A stretch of DNA of 64,000 bases from Verrucomicrobiales bacterium (GTDB taxonomy: Bacteria; Verrucomicrobiota; Verrucomicrobiia; Verrucomicrobiales; DEV007): contig JARGPH010000014.1 of assembly GCA_029213065.1 (NCBI GenBank), positions 25,965-89,964 of the forward strand, given 5' to 3'. Position 1 is the stretch's first letter; each line of letters opens with the position of its first letter. The notes under the pieces are model-generated. The model searched no databases. It was not told where the DNA came from and saw nothing but the letters and a program-made list of their open reading frames with translations. Below are positions 8,157-17,229 of this stretch, one piece after another. The translations under genes and the position numbers were made by a program.

Positions 8157-9458
8157 ATGGCCGAACTTCGCGTCAAAAAAGTTAAAGATTTCTCAGCAGA
8201 ATTGAAGGTGCCCGGTGATAAGAGCATCTCGCACCGGTCTCTTATGTTTGGTGCGCTCTCGAACGGCCCCTGTGAGATCACCGGTTTTCTGGCGAGCGAA
8301 GATTGTCTTGCGACGATGGAGGCGCTTTCTTCGATGGGAGTGGAGATCGAGCGACTGGGGGACAACGGAACGCATATTCGGGTTCACGGTTGTCGTGGCG
8401 AGTTTAAGAAACCGGAAAAGCCGATCGACTGTGGTAACAGCGGCACAACGATGCGCCTCATGGCGGGAATTCTCGCGGGACAACCGTTTGAGTCAACCCT
8501 CACAGGGGACGAATCCCTTTCAAAAAGACCGATGAATCGCGTGGCTGTTCCCCTCGAGAGAATGGGCGCACGCATCAAAGGGCAGGGGGATCGCGTCATG
8601 GCTCCGCTGGTGATTACGGGGCGGGAGAAGCTCACGCCGATTCACTACGACTCACCTGTTGCCAGTGCCCAGATCAAGAGTGCGATTATGCTGGCGGCGT
8701 TGAAAGCCGATGGCAAGACGACGATCACTGAGCCTCACCCATCTCGCGATCACACCGAGCGAATGTTGAACTATCTCCTCGTTAAGAATATCCGTGAGGG
8801 GGACACCGTTTCGATCTGGGGTGGCCAGACTCCCGAGTCCCGTGACATCGTCGTTCCCGGTGATATCTCCAGCGCCGCTTTCTGGATTGTTGCCGCTGCG
8901 GCGAGAAAAGGCGCCCGGCTTCTGATTGATAATGTCGGTTTGAATCCAACCAGGATCGGCGTGCTCAGCGTCATGATCCGGATGGGGGCCAAAATCATCG
9001 AGCGAATCGACGAGTCCGGTTGCGAGCCGATGGGGTCGATTGAAGTCGTCGGTGACGGTCTTCGCGGAACTGAGATCGGAGGAAGTGAAATTCCCACGCT
9101 GATCGATGAAATTCCGATTCTCGCCGTTGCTGCGGCGCTGGCGGAGGGAAAAACGGTGATCAAGGACGCTCAGGAGCTTCGCGTCAAAGAGAGCGATCGT
9201 ATTTCCGCGGTGGCAGAGAGCCTTCGCCGCATGGGGGTTCCTGTCGACGAGTTTGCCGACGGTATGGAAATTACCGGTGGTCAAAAACTGAAAGGTGCCG
9301 AAATCAATTCACTGGGGGATCATCGCATTGCGATGTCGTTCGCGATTGCGGGTCTGTTTGCCGAGGGGGAAACAGTCATCAAAGGGGTTGAGTGCATTGA
9401 GACTTCCTACCCCGGATTTATCCGCGAGCTGAAACAGCTCCAGGCGATGAGCCGATAA
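8157..9458 (+). CDS. aroA: 3-phosphoshikimate 1-carboxyvinyltransferase (EPSP synthase)
   Basis: A 433-residue enzyme that transfers enolpyruvyl from PEP to shikimate 3-phosphate in the shikimate pathway (cytoplasm). Signature motifs: VPGDKSISHRSLMFGALSNG (19-38) with the substrate lysine, CGNSGTTMRLMAGIL (about 91-105), LRVKESDRI (about 341-349) and GDHRIAMSFAI (about 384-394). Length is typical. The ATG at 8157 follows a T-rich leader without Shine-Dalgarno sequence. It forms an aromatic amino acid pair with tyrA and is followed by an intrinsic terminator. Confidence 0.96.
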   Translation: MAELRVKKVKDFSAELKVPGDKSISHRSLMFGALSNGPCEITGFLASEDCLATMEALSSMGVEIERLGDNGTHIRVHGCRGEFKKPEKPIDCGNSGTTMRLMAGILAGQPFESTLTGDESLSKRPMNRVAVPLERMGARIKGQGDRVMAPLVITGREKLTPIHYDSPVASAQIKSAIMLAALKADGKTTITEPHPSRDHTERMLNYLLVKNIREGDTVSIWGGQTPESRDIVVPGDISSAAFWIVAAAARKGARLLIDNVGLNPTRIGVLSVMIRMGAKIIERIDESGCEPMGSIEVVGDGLRGTEIGGSEIPTLIDEIPILAVAAALAEGKTVIKDAQELRVKESDRISAVAESLRRMGVPVDEFADGMEITGGQKLKGAEINSLGDHRIAMSFAIAGLFAEGETVIKGVECIETSYPGFIRELKQLQAMSR

Positions 9459-9481
9459 TTTTTAAAGAAAACGCCATGAGA

Positions 9482-9522
9482 GCGGAAAATCTTTAAGATT
9501 TGCTCAGTTTTCCGCCTTTTTT
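9482..9522 (+). terminator. Intrinsic terminator after aroA
   Basis: An 8-bp stem GCGGAAAA/TTTTCCGC (9482-9489 with 9508-9515), an 18-base loop, then six T (9517-9522). Confidence 0.75.
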
Positions 9523-9579
9523 CTTGTCCGAAATCCAAAAACTTGGTTTTCTACCGTCCTTTACCGGCTCTCGTGAGCC

Positions 9580-9657
9580 TGTAAATACCGTGTAAATACA
9601 TAGTATGGTCAAAAAAATGGCCCAAAATGCAAAATAGTCTTGTATTGCCTTTGTATT
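9580..9657. promoter_or_regulatory. Two pairs of 11-bp-phased direct repeats before the Verru_Chthon cassette
   Basis: TGTAAATAC occurs at 9580-9588 and again at 9591-9599. TTGTATT occurs at 9640-9646 and again at 9651-9657. Both pairs repeat with an 11-bp step, about one helical turn, as expected for tandem activator sites. The region 9523-9748 is otherwise AT-rich and gene-free and should hold the cassette promoter. Confidence 0.45.
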
Positions 9658-9748
9658 TCTTTAGGATTTACATTGTAAAACATGGAATTGATCGGCTTCA
9701 GATGGCCTTAGACTCCGATTGTTTCCAAAATCCCAATTCTCCATCCCT

Positions 9749-12700
9749 ATGAAAATCGCTAAACACCTCAAGTCAGGAAGATTTTTACCCAAGAGTCGTA
9801 AAGGGGTCGCGCTTGTGACAGTGCTCACCGTGATGTCGTTGACGACCATTCTCGTTCTGACCTTTTTCTCCCTCGCAACCAGTGAGCACCGCGCTTCCAA
9901 TACGTATTCGAATGGCCTTCAGGCGCAGCAGGTTGGCGAGCAGGCCGTTAACATGGTGATCGCTCAGATTCGTGAGGCTACCACCGCAGGAACGAAAATT
10001 GCGTGGGCTTCGCAGCCGGGTGCAATTCGCCGGTGGGATGACTCAGGGAAGGAAGAGAATGCCTACAAGCTCTACTCGGACGATTTAATGAAGACCGATA
10101 ATTGGGGGGAATTTAAAGCCGATTTCGACGATGCTCAGAACTGGTCCGGGCAGCCCGCGCACTACGTCGATCTGAATGAGCCGGTGATTCGCGGAACTAA
10201 GGTCTACTATCCTATCGTTCATCCAAGGGCAGCGGATCTTCCGCAATGGCCAAAGGCGATCGGAGATGATGATGCCGGTGTTGAGGGGTTCAGTTATAAC
10301 GAGCATTCGGCCAATAAGCTCACAGATGGTGGCGATTTTGGAAACAAGGCCGCTGCGGTTGCCGGAGCTGCGGGGCATGTTGCGATGCCGGTGAAGTGGA
10401 TTTACCAATTGGAGGACGGCACTCTTGGTGTGTTGAGTCCTGATAATGGCAGTGGCGCAAAAGGGGAATACTCTTTTATGCCGCTTTCAAGCGGTGGGAA
10501 TGCGGCAGATGAAGACAATCGCATTGTCGCCAGGTTTGCGTTTTGGGCGGATGACGAAACTTCCAAGCTCAATATCAATACGCACGCTGGTGGCCTCGCC
10601 TGGGATATTCCGAAGGCAGGCGGAGCGCTTGATATGGATATGGGACGGTTTCAGCCGGCTCAAAAGGAATGGCAGCGTTATCCGGGACACCCTGCGACCA
10701 CGCACCTCGGGCCGGCGCTTGCGCCGGGTATTTTGGATATTGTGAATGACCGGGATGCGATGGAAATGCTCTACAAGGTGGTTCCGCGCATTGTCGGAGG
10801 TGGTTCGCAATCAGGAACCCGCTACATTGATACACGGAACAAGGCTGAAGAGAACGGTCTCATTCCCGACAATGAGCCGCTTTTCCCGTCTCTCGACGAT
10901 GTGGTGATGCGCTCTGACCGTGAGCCTCATGAGTATCCTGATGCCCAGGGTGATCCGGTTCCCGCCGATGAGCTCGGCGAGTATCTTGAGCGCGCTAAAT
11001 TTTTTGTCACGGTGAACAGCCGGGCGCCTGAGACGAACATGTACAACCTGCCGAGGGTTGCTATTTGGCCGATCTACAACGCGAGCTACAAGAGTGGAAA
11101 ATACAAAACGCATCTCACTGCTTTCGACAGATTGATTCACTATTGTGCTTCGATGGGTGAATCAGGGGGCAGTGCCTACCCGCGTCACGAATATGTGTTC
11201 AAGCGTGAGAATGCAGACGATAAGCATTATGATTACAATAATATTGAAAGGAACAAAGAGCTGTATTCCTACCTCGATGGGCTGATGAAGCGAAATGTTC
11301 CCGGGTATAGCGGGAGCTTTTCCGGTAAATACGGCAGCGGTGAACAGGAGCAGATTCTTACCGAGATTTTCGACTATATCCGTGCGACCAATTTGCATGA
11401 TGATTCGCTCTACGGTGAAAAATTCGATGACGCCTACGTAACGGAGAATTCATCGAAGCACATTACTTACACCAACTCCCGAAGCAGCACTAACAAGCAG
11501 GTTGGTATGAAGGGGCACGGGCAGGTCGTTCCGATTGAGATCGGGGCCACGCGCGGTTTCGGCCGGTTTTACAGCCTGGCCAGTGCGCAGGTTCAGGTGA
11601 TCTCGTGTGCCGAGCCGGGTGATATTCCCCTGCCGAATAATATGGGAGCGAGGAGTTACGCGAACAGGAACAATAAAGATCCCGATTCGTCGCGGCCTAT
11701 TTATCTCAACTTTCCCCCGATGCCGAAGAATTACCCTGATCCCACCCGGATCGGGATGACGGAATATCTGTCCCGTGTGCAGGGGACCAGTACAACTGCA
11801 GGGAAAGGGGAGCCTGTCTGGCTGTTCGAGTTGAGACTGAGGCAGCCGAATCTCTTCAATGCTGCATTTGATCAGCGGAACTGGAATTGGCAATTGGCCT
11901 ATCTGGATGATAAATATTTTGAGGCAATTGTCGGAAGTTCAGACGGTATTCCTCCTAACCCCGGGACGAGAGGCGGAAGTCCTGAAGATTGGGATCCTGT
12001 CAATTTCAAGTTCAACCAGGATACTCTCACCGCGTGGACACCTCCCACTGGCAGTGATCTCGGGGCGCCTGATCCTTTCACCGCCGGGGAGACGCGTTTG
12101 AAAGATGAGGAGCAACTGGTGCAGGCGATGTTTCTCTTCAATCTCTTTACTCCCAGTATTGGTTGGGGGTCGATCAACCCGGATATGGAGATTGCGATTT
12201 CGTTGACGGATTCGAGTTCGATGCGCTTTACGCCAGACTACGGCACTGCCAAGTTTAAACCTTATCCTGAGGCGGACGGCGTTCCTTTTCTCGGTTTTGC
12301 GATGAACGATGAAGCCGGCAGGTGGGTTTTTGCGACGAATGCAACAGATACGGCATGGGGCGGTCGCCGCTATGGTGGATTGATGCCATACGAGTTTATT
12401 CTGAACGGACCGTGGACAGTGAACCGATTCGTTTACAATGTTATAAATGAACGGATTGAAGATCGGGGATTGCCACCGGCATTGAGAATCCAACACCCCG
12501 GGAATCCCAGCACTTACGGCGGACGGGGGCGATTCACCTATTTGGATCGAGGGTATCAACTGCTTCCTGAAGCGATTGCTCTAAGTGATCCAGGCAAATC
12601 GGGATCCGCAGATGATCTCGCGCAGTCCTATCGGTATGACCTGGTTACGGTGCCATTCAAAATTGGTGGTGCCAGCGTGGAGAGAGATGGTCCCGGTGGC

Positions 12701-14608
12701 CCTGCAACCGATTTCAAGCCGGGCAGGGTGATGTTTACGGGCGGTCAGGTTGATTTCGACTTCCACCATGGAGGAAATCTGTCCGAGGGGTCCGCGTCGC
12801 AGTCCCCCGGTGGCGAGGGGAGCGATCTCCTTCAGACGGTTAAACTGACCGTTCCGGATTTTGAGATCCATTACCAGGACTCCCAGTCCAAAGACACTAA
12901 GGCACCCATGGTGATGAACCGGTGGGCTGACAGCACGGGGAATTATTATATAAATGCCAACGGAGGGTATTATAATGAGTTTGATATCATGTCTAAGGAT
13001 TCGTTCTCGTTTCTGGAGCGAAATAACCTGGGAATGGATCCGAGCAACATCCTCATGGATGAGAAGACCCGGATTTCTCTGGACGACAACCGGTTGAATA
13101 TCCCTTCGGATACGAGATCCTTTGCGAATGGTCGTTTTGCTCAGATCAGCGTTCATCGGAGACCGAGTCCGTTCGTTATTTCGGACATCGTGCAGTCTAT
13201 TGAGTTGAAGCACGGTGATGCCCGTATTGTAGCGGCGCGTAAGACGGTGTCGCCTTCGGAAGTTTTTGCGCCGCACCGATTCTACGGGACTCAGCCGATG
13301 GCGCATTCGGTTACGAATGCCGTGGGAGCGGATTACAGCGGGGCATCGATTGAGTCGGAGTATCTGATTCGCACGAATCTGGCATCGAACAATCCCTATA
13401 ACAACCGGGCGCCGCTGCCATTCGGGGTGTCCCGATCAAGTGATGTCCAGTTATACGGTGACTTTGATAATGGATCCGGTCTCATGATCGATGGGCCCTA
13501 TATCAACAAACCGGACGAGGGGAATACCCACTCTTTGAAGACCAAGTATGCGCGAGAGCTGCAGGGTCACTGGGAGGAGCGGCGGAATTACGGGGAATTT
13601 CCCTACTTCAACCGTGACTGGCTCCATGAAAGTGGTGGTCCTGCCTACTTCTCACCGAACCGGATTGTTTCGGGACCCGGAATGTTTGGCTCCCTTCCAA
13701 CGGGGGTTACGACGGACACACCCTGGCAAACTCTCCTCTTTCGCCCCGATACAAGTGGCGGACCGGGATACGCTTCCCATCCGGGTGCAAGGACTCCTCC
13801 TGATCACCTGATTATGGATTTGTTCTGGATGCCGGTGGTCGAGCCTTATGCGATCAGTGAGCCGCTTTCGACCGGAGGAAAGGTGAACATCAATTGTGAA
13901 TTGGTTCCATTCCTTCATATCGAGCGCAATACCGCGATTCGCGGTGTCTTCCGCTCTGAGTTTATGCTTTGTGTTCCCAGGGCGTGGCACGCTGATTACA
14001 AGCACAATCATGGTCGTGGTCGTGGCTACCACTGGAGGGACAATCCTTATGGCGGGCAGTTGCAAGGGAAGCGTCTTCGCTCCACGATTGTGGACGAGCC
14101 GACCCTCGAGCAGTTTTATGACCGGTTCAGTGATGGTTCAAGTGCCTTCAAGTCAGCGACTGAAATTTGTGAGATTCACTTGATTCCCGAGGAACTCTCC
14201 GCGCGTCTCGGCGGGGGTGCACGCGGCTCCGTGGGAAGTTACACTCCGAGTTTGCAGGATATGAAGTCCGGTAAGTATTGGGAGGATCACTCGCTGGTGG
14301 GGGATAACTCACGGGAGCGGCCCTACACCAATATTCAGACCCGGATCACAACCAAGTCGAACACATTCAAGGTTCACTTTCGGGCGCAGGTGCTGAAGCA
14401 GGCGCGACGCGATTCCAGTTCTGAGTATGCTCTCTGGCGACCGGAGATGGATTCAGTCGAAGCGGAGTATCGGGGTTCCTCGATTGTGGAGCGCTACGTA
14501 AATCCGAATTCAGAAGAGATCTTCGATTTTGCGAAGAGTTCATCAGGCGAATCGTTGGATAGCTTCTACCAATACCGCGTCGTCAATCCACGTCGTTTCG
14601 CGCCTTAA
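9749..14608 (+). CDS. Verru_Chthon cassette protein A (large PilX-like secreted protein)
   Basis: A very large protein (1619 residues from the ATG at 9749; the frame also allows a TTG at 9719, less likely). After a basic start comes one N-terminal hydrophobic helix (GVALVTVLTVMSLTTILVLTFF, about 19-40) followed by SEHRAS, the layout of PilX-type pilus assembly proteins. The rest is soluble and rich in Gly, Asp, Tyr and Asn, with no cysteine-rich or enzymatic motif that I can name. It is first in the characteristic A-B-C-D order of the Verru_Chthon cassette, a module known from Verrucomicrobia whose members carry pilin-like N-termini. Export through a type IV pilus/type II secretion-like apparatus is inferred. 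Function of the cassette is not established as far as I know. Confidence 0.85.
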   Translation: MKIAKHLKSGRFLPKSRKGVALVTVLTVMSLTTILVLTFFSLATSEHRASNTYSNGLQAQQVGEQAVNMVIAQIREATTAGTKIAWASQPGAIRRWDDSGKEENAYKLYSDDLMKTDNWGEFKADFDDAQNWSGQPAHYVDLNEPVIRGTKVYYPIVHPRAADLPQWPKAIGDDDAGVEGFSYNEHSANKLTDGGDFGNKAAAVAGAAGHVAMPVKWIYQLEDGTLGVLSPDNGSGAKGEYSFMPLSSGGNAADEDNRIVARFAFWADDETSKLNINTHAGGLAWDIPKAGGALDMDMGRFQPAQKEWQRYPGHPATTHLGPALAPGILDIVNDRDAMEMLYKVVPRIVGGGSQSGTRYIDTRNKAEENGLIPDNEPLFPSLDDVVMRSDREPHEYPDAQGDPVPADELGEYLERAKFFVTVNSRAPETNMYNLPRVAIWPIYNASYKSGKYKTHLTAFDRLIHYCASMGESGGSAYPRHEYVFKRENADDKHYDYNNIERNKELYSYLDGLMKRNVPGYSGSFSGKYGSGEQEQILTEIFDYIRATNLHDDSLYGEKFDDAYVTENSSKHITYTNSRSSTNKQVGMKGHGQVVPIEIGATRGFGRFYSLASAQVQVISCAEPGDIPLPNNMGARSYANRNNKDPDSSRPIYLNFPPMPKNYPDPTRIGMTEYLSRVQGTSTTAGKGEPVWLFELRLRQPNLFNAAFDQRNWNWQLAYLDDKYFEAIVGSSDGIPPNPGTRGGSPEDWDPVNFKFNQDTLTAWTPPTGSDLGAPDPFTAGETRLKDEEQLVQAMFLFNLFTPSIGWGSINPDMEIAISLTDSSSMRFTPDYGTAKFKPYPEADGVPFLGFAMNDEAGRWVFATNATDTAWGGRRYGGLMPYEFILNGPWTVNRFVYNVINERIEDRGLPPALRIQHPGNPSTYGGRGRFTYLDRGYQLLPEAIALSDPGKSGSADDLAQSYRYDLVTVPFKIGGASVERDGPGGPATDFKPGRVMFTGGQVDFDFHHGGNLSEGSASQSPGGEGSDLLQTVKLTVPDFEIHYQDSQSKDTKAPMVMNRWADSTGNYYINANGGYYNEFDIMSKDSFSFLERNNLGMDPSNILMDEKTRISLDDNRLNIPSDTRSFANGRFAQISVHRRPSPFVISDIVQSIELKHGDARIVAARKTVSPSEVFAPHRFYGTQPMAHSVTNAVGADYSGASIESEYLIRTNLASNNPYNNRAPLPFGVSRSSDVQLYGDFDNGSGLMIDGPYINKPDEGNTHSLKTKYARELQGHWEERRNYGEFPYFNRDWLHESGGPAYFSPNRIVSGPGMFGSLPTGVTTDTPWQTLLFRPDTSGGPGYASHPGARTPPDHLIMDLFWMPVVEPYAISEPLSTGGKVNINCELVPFLHIERNTAIRGVFRSEFMLCVPRAWHADYKHNHGRGRGYHWRDNPYGGQLQGKRLRSTIVDEPTLEQFYDRFSDGSSAFKSATEICEIHLIPEELSARLGGGARGSVGSYTPSLQDMKSGKYWEDHSLVGDNSRERPYTNIQTRITTKSNTFKVHFRAQVLKQARRDSSSEYALWRPEMDSVEAEYRGSSIVERYVNPNSEEIFDFAKSSSGESLDSFYQYRVVNPRRFAP

Positions 14609-14644
14609 TTTTGCGCCTTAAGTTACGTTTTAACTGTTTTTTCT

Positions 14645-15250
14645 ATGAGAAAAGTAATCACACCTAAGAGGGGGCAAGCCCGGGGCTTCAGCCTTGTTGA
14701 AGTTACCATTGCTATGGCAATCGCCTCTGTGGCTTTAGTGACTTTGATGGGCTTGATCCCACAGGGGATGGACACGATGCGTGAAGCCGGTGATACGGCG
14801 ATTGAGGCCCGGATTCACCAGCAGGTTCTCAACGAGTTGCAGCTCACTCCTTTTGATGATGCGTCGGGTAGCTCCCTTTTGGACAGCTACTACAATGATC
14901 TGGAGATCTATTACGATTCACAGGGAGAGGAGATGAGTCACAGTAAGAATCAGGGCTCGGTGGCTGATGATAAGAAAAAGGGCGCTTTCGCTCATATCTA
15001 TTCTGCGAGAGTTTCAGTTCCCAAAACCTCCGGCGGGAAAATGCCGGAGTCCGTCGGGGGCGGAAGTTATTCAGGCTTTTCCTTCGGGGGATCCGATGCA
15101 AATACCAACATCAGACCTGTCATTGTGGAGATTACTTCAGCGGCAGGCGGAGATGATGATTTTGACTGGGATGCGGAGAAGAATGCTTCACACATTCATT
15201 CCTACCAGAGCGTCGTCGTGAAAATGGGCCGTGATCTTAACGCCAACTAG
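14645..15250 (+). CDS. Verru_Chthon cassette protein B (prepilin-like)
   Basis: A 201-residue protein with a type IV prepilin N-terminus: basic leader, then RGFSLVEVTIAMAIASVALVT (about 13-33). A processing site before FSLVE and the conserved Glu at +5 are visible. The remainder is a short mixed domain. It lies 36 bases after cassette protein A and 6 bases before protein C. The prepilin peptidase is not in the window. It probably acts as a pseudopilin subunit; the substrate is unknown. Confidence 0.87.
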   Translation: MRKVITPKRGQARGFSLVEVTIAMAIASVALVTLMGLIPQGMDTMREAGDTAIEARIHQQVLNELQLTPFDDASGSSLLDSYYNDLEIYYDSQGEEMSHSKNQGSVADDKKKGAFAHIYSARVSVPKTSGGKMPESVGGGSYSGFSFGGSDANTNIRPVIVEITSAAGGDDDFDWDAEKNASHIHSYQSVVVKMGRDLNAN

Positions 15251-15256
15251 AGAAAC

Positions 15257-16309
15257 ATGAATTTTAAAGAAATGAACAAAAGACGCTCTCAGAAAATCAA
15301 AGGATTCTCTTTGATCGAGCTGATGGTTTCGATGGGGATCTTGACGGTTCTCATGCTGATGATGACGGCTCTCCTCGATCAGGTACAGAAGAGCTGGCGC
15401 TATTCGGAAAGCCGGATCAGTCAGTTTCGTGAGGCCCGTGTCGCTTTCGATTTGATCACCAAGAAAATCGGTCAGGCGTCCCTGAATACTTATTGGGATT
15501 TGAAGGATGATGACGATGACGGGCTCGTGGACGGCTACTACAAGACCTCTGAGCTGCACTTCATTACGCTGGATGCGAGCACTCTCAAAGGAGGAGGCGA
15601 ACAGGAGGGCGTTGGTCACGCGGTGTTTTTCCAGGCGCCTTTAGGGTTTTCGACGGATTATCGGAACCTGAACAATCTCTTCAACGGGCGTGGGTATTTC
15701 GCGTCTTTCGGGAGCGATCGCCTCTACAGGCCCTCATTCATTGATTCCTCTCCCCGGTACCGCTTCCGTATCATGGAGTTCAGGCCTCCGGCTGAGTCCA
15801 ATCAGGTTTTTGAAGACGGAAAAGAAGAGAGGGAAGAGGATGAGCCTCAGGAGTTTACGGAGTGGTATACGCAAAGTTTATCGGTTGGAAAGGGGAACTT
15901 CGAGTCTCACCTGAATCCGCTTGCTGACAACATCATCGCGCTCGTCATTTCCCCGAGGGATGCCCTTGAGTCGTCTTCCGGGTCGCGGGATCAGACTTAC
16001 AGCGAAATTGCGCCTGACTACAAATTTGATTCGAACAGTGATGATCCTTCTTTCGAGGGGTATTCTCAGCAGGTCCCACCTCTTCTTCGTATCACGATGG
16101 TGGCGATCGACGAGGCTTCAGCGGTGAGGCTCGAGGACGGAACGAAGATGCCCGATGATTTGCGAAGTGCGACTTCCGGATTGTTTAAAAGCACCCGGCA
16201 GTATCCCGAGGATATTAAGAAGCTGGCGGAGACTCTGAATGAGAAGAAAATAAACCACAAGATTTTCAGTTCCCTTGTGATGTTGAGAAGCTCCAAGTGG
16301 GGCACCTGA
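15257..16309 (+). CDS. Verru_Chthon cassette protein C (prepilin-like)
   Basis: A 350-residue protein with a prepilin leader and helix (KIKGFSLIELMVSMGILTVL, about 14-33), including the cleavage site G/FSLIE and Glu at +5. Residues about 50-60 (SRISQFREARVAFDLITKKI) resemble the alpha-helix of PilW/GspJ-type minor pilins, and an acidic patch DDDDDGLVDGYY follows. The large C-terminal part has no motif I recognise. It lies between cassette proteins B (6 bases upstream) and D (18 bases downstream). Confidence 0.86.
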   Translation: MNFKEMNKRRSQKIKGFSLIELMVSMGILTVLMLMMTALLDQVQKSWRYSESRISQFREARVAFDLITKKIGQASLNTYWDLKDDDDDGLVDGYYKTSELHFITLDASTLKGGGEQEGVGHAVFFQAPLGFSTDYRNLNNLFNGRGYFASFGSDRLYRPSFIDSSPRYRFRIMEFRPPAESNQVFEDGKEEREEDEPQEFTEWYTQSLSVGKGNFESHLNPLADNIIALVISPRDALESSSGSRDQTYSEIAPDYKFDSNSDDPSFEGYSQQVPPLLRITMVAIDEASAVRLEDGTKMPDDLRSATSGLFKSTRQYPEDIKKLAETLNEKKINHKIFSSLVMLRSSKWGT

Positions 16310-16327
16310 AATTATACTTTTACTTGA

Positions 16328-17014
16328 ATGAATATTCATAAAGACACGATGAGGAAGGCGTTTTCGCTGATTGAGATGATGGTAGTGCTGGGTGTGGTCG
16401 GCCTGCTTTTGGCGTTCGCCGCTCCCAATTTATTCAGCCTCCTGACCTCCAGCACCCTTTCGGGGGAGGGCACAGTGCTGCGAAATCAATTTACCTACGC
16501 GCAGCAGATTGCGGTATCGAAGAGCTCCGATGTTGAGGTTCGCTTCTTCAAATACGCCGACGAGTCTGCCGCACAATTGGATGAGCGCTTCCGGGCTTAT
16601 CAGCTCTTTCAGTTTGATCGTGAAGGGAATATGGTGCCGGTGAGTTCTTTCTTCCGTGTCAAGACGCCGGTGGCAGTGCACGAAGACAAGACGACTCTGC
16701 TCAATTCGGGGGCGTCATCAGGCAATCAGAATGATCGCAAGTATGGGTTCATCGCGCCTTATGAAGGGGTTGCTGATGCGCCGGTCGGTGCCGGAGGGGC
16801 AGCGGTGCCCACGAAGTATGTGGCATTCCGGTTCAGGCCGGACGGCTCAACTGATCTACCGTTCAGGACGTCTCAGAATGACACCTGGTATCTGACCCTG
16901 GTGCAGGGGGAGGGCGCTCTGGAGGATAGCAATCCGGCTAACTACGTGTGCCTTCAGGTGAACTCCTACAACGGTCAGGTTACGGAGTTCAGACCTCAAG
17001 CCGCTTCGAACTAG
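16328..17014 (+). CDS. Verru_Chthon cassette protein D (prepilin-like, GspH/FimT-like)
   Basis: A 228-residue protein with leader and helix KAFSLIEMMVVLGVVGLLLA (about 9-28), showing a cleavage site before FSLIE. The start could also be the ATG at 16346, giving a shorter leader. After the helix come strands with FTYAQQIAVSKSSDVEVRFF, typical of GspH/FimT minor pseudopilins. It is the last gene of the cassette; a terminator follows at 17083. Confidence 0.87.
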   Translation: MNIHKDTMRKAFSLIEMMVVLGVVGLLLAFAAPNLFSLLTSSTLSGEGTVLRNQFTYAQQIAVSKSSDVEVRFFKYADESAAQLDERFRAYQLFQFDREGNMVPVSSFFRVKTPVAVHEDKTTLLNSGASSGNQNDRKYGFIAPYEGVADAPVGAGGAAVPTKYVAFRFRPDGSTDLPFRTSQNDTWYLTLVQGEGALEDSNPANYVCLQVNSYNGQVTEFRPQAASN

Positions 17015-17082
17015 CGCATAGTCTTTTAACGACGGCGGGAAGAGACCTGAATGGTGGCATTCCCGGCCTTGCTTCCACTGCG

Positions 17083-17112
17083 TAGGCGACCCATTTACGG
17101 GTCGCCTATTTT
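17083..17112 (+). terminator. Intrinsic terminator after the Verru_Chthon cassette
   Basis: A perfect 10-bp stem TAGGCGACCC/GGGTCGCCTA (17083-17092 with 17099-17108), a 6-base loop, then TTTT. It separates the cassette from the respiratory operon. Confidence 0.87.
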
Positions 17113-17175
17113 GGTTTCAGGGACTTTTTTGTACTCATTTGGAAAGTTTTGTGCCTCTCTGAAATTTCTCCCAAA

Positions 17176-17205
17176 AATCGCTTGTGAAATTTTTCACAAG
17201 CGATT
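17176..17205. promoter_or_regulatory. 30-bp perfect palindrome, Rex/Crp-type operator before actA
   Basis: Two 14-base arms, AATCGCTTGTGAAA and its exact complement, flank a 2-base centre, ending 24 bases before the actA start. The core at 17182-17199 is TTGTGA-N6-TCACAA. This matches the known Rex (NADH-sensing repressor) consensus, and the inner TGTGA-N6-TCACA also matches the Crp/Fnr-type spacing. With no T-run and little room it is more likely an operator than a terminator. Its position suits repression or control of the whole respiratory operon. Which regulator binds cannot be read from the window; no rex or HTH-type crp gene is visible. Confidence 0.7.
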
Positions 17206-17229
17206 AAATATGGGCCTCTTTACTTCGAG

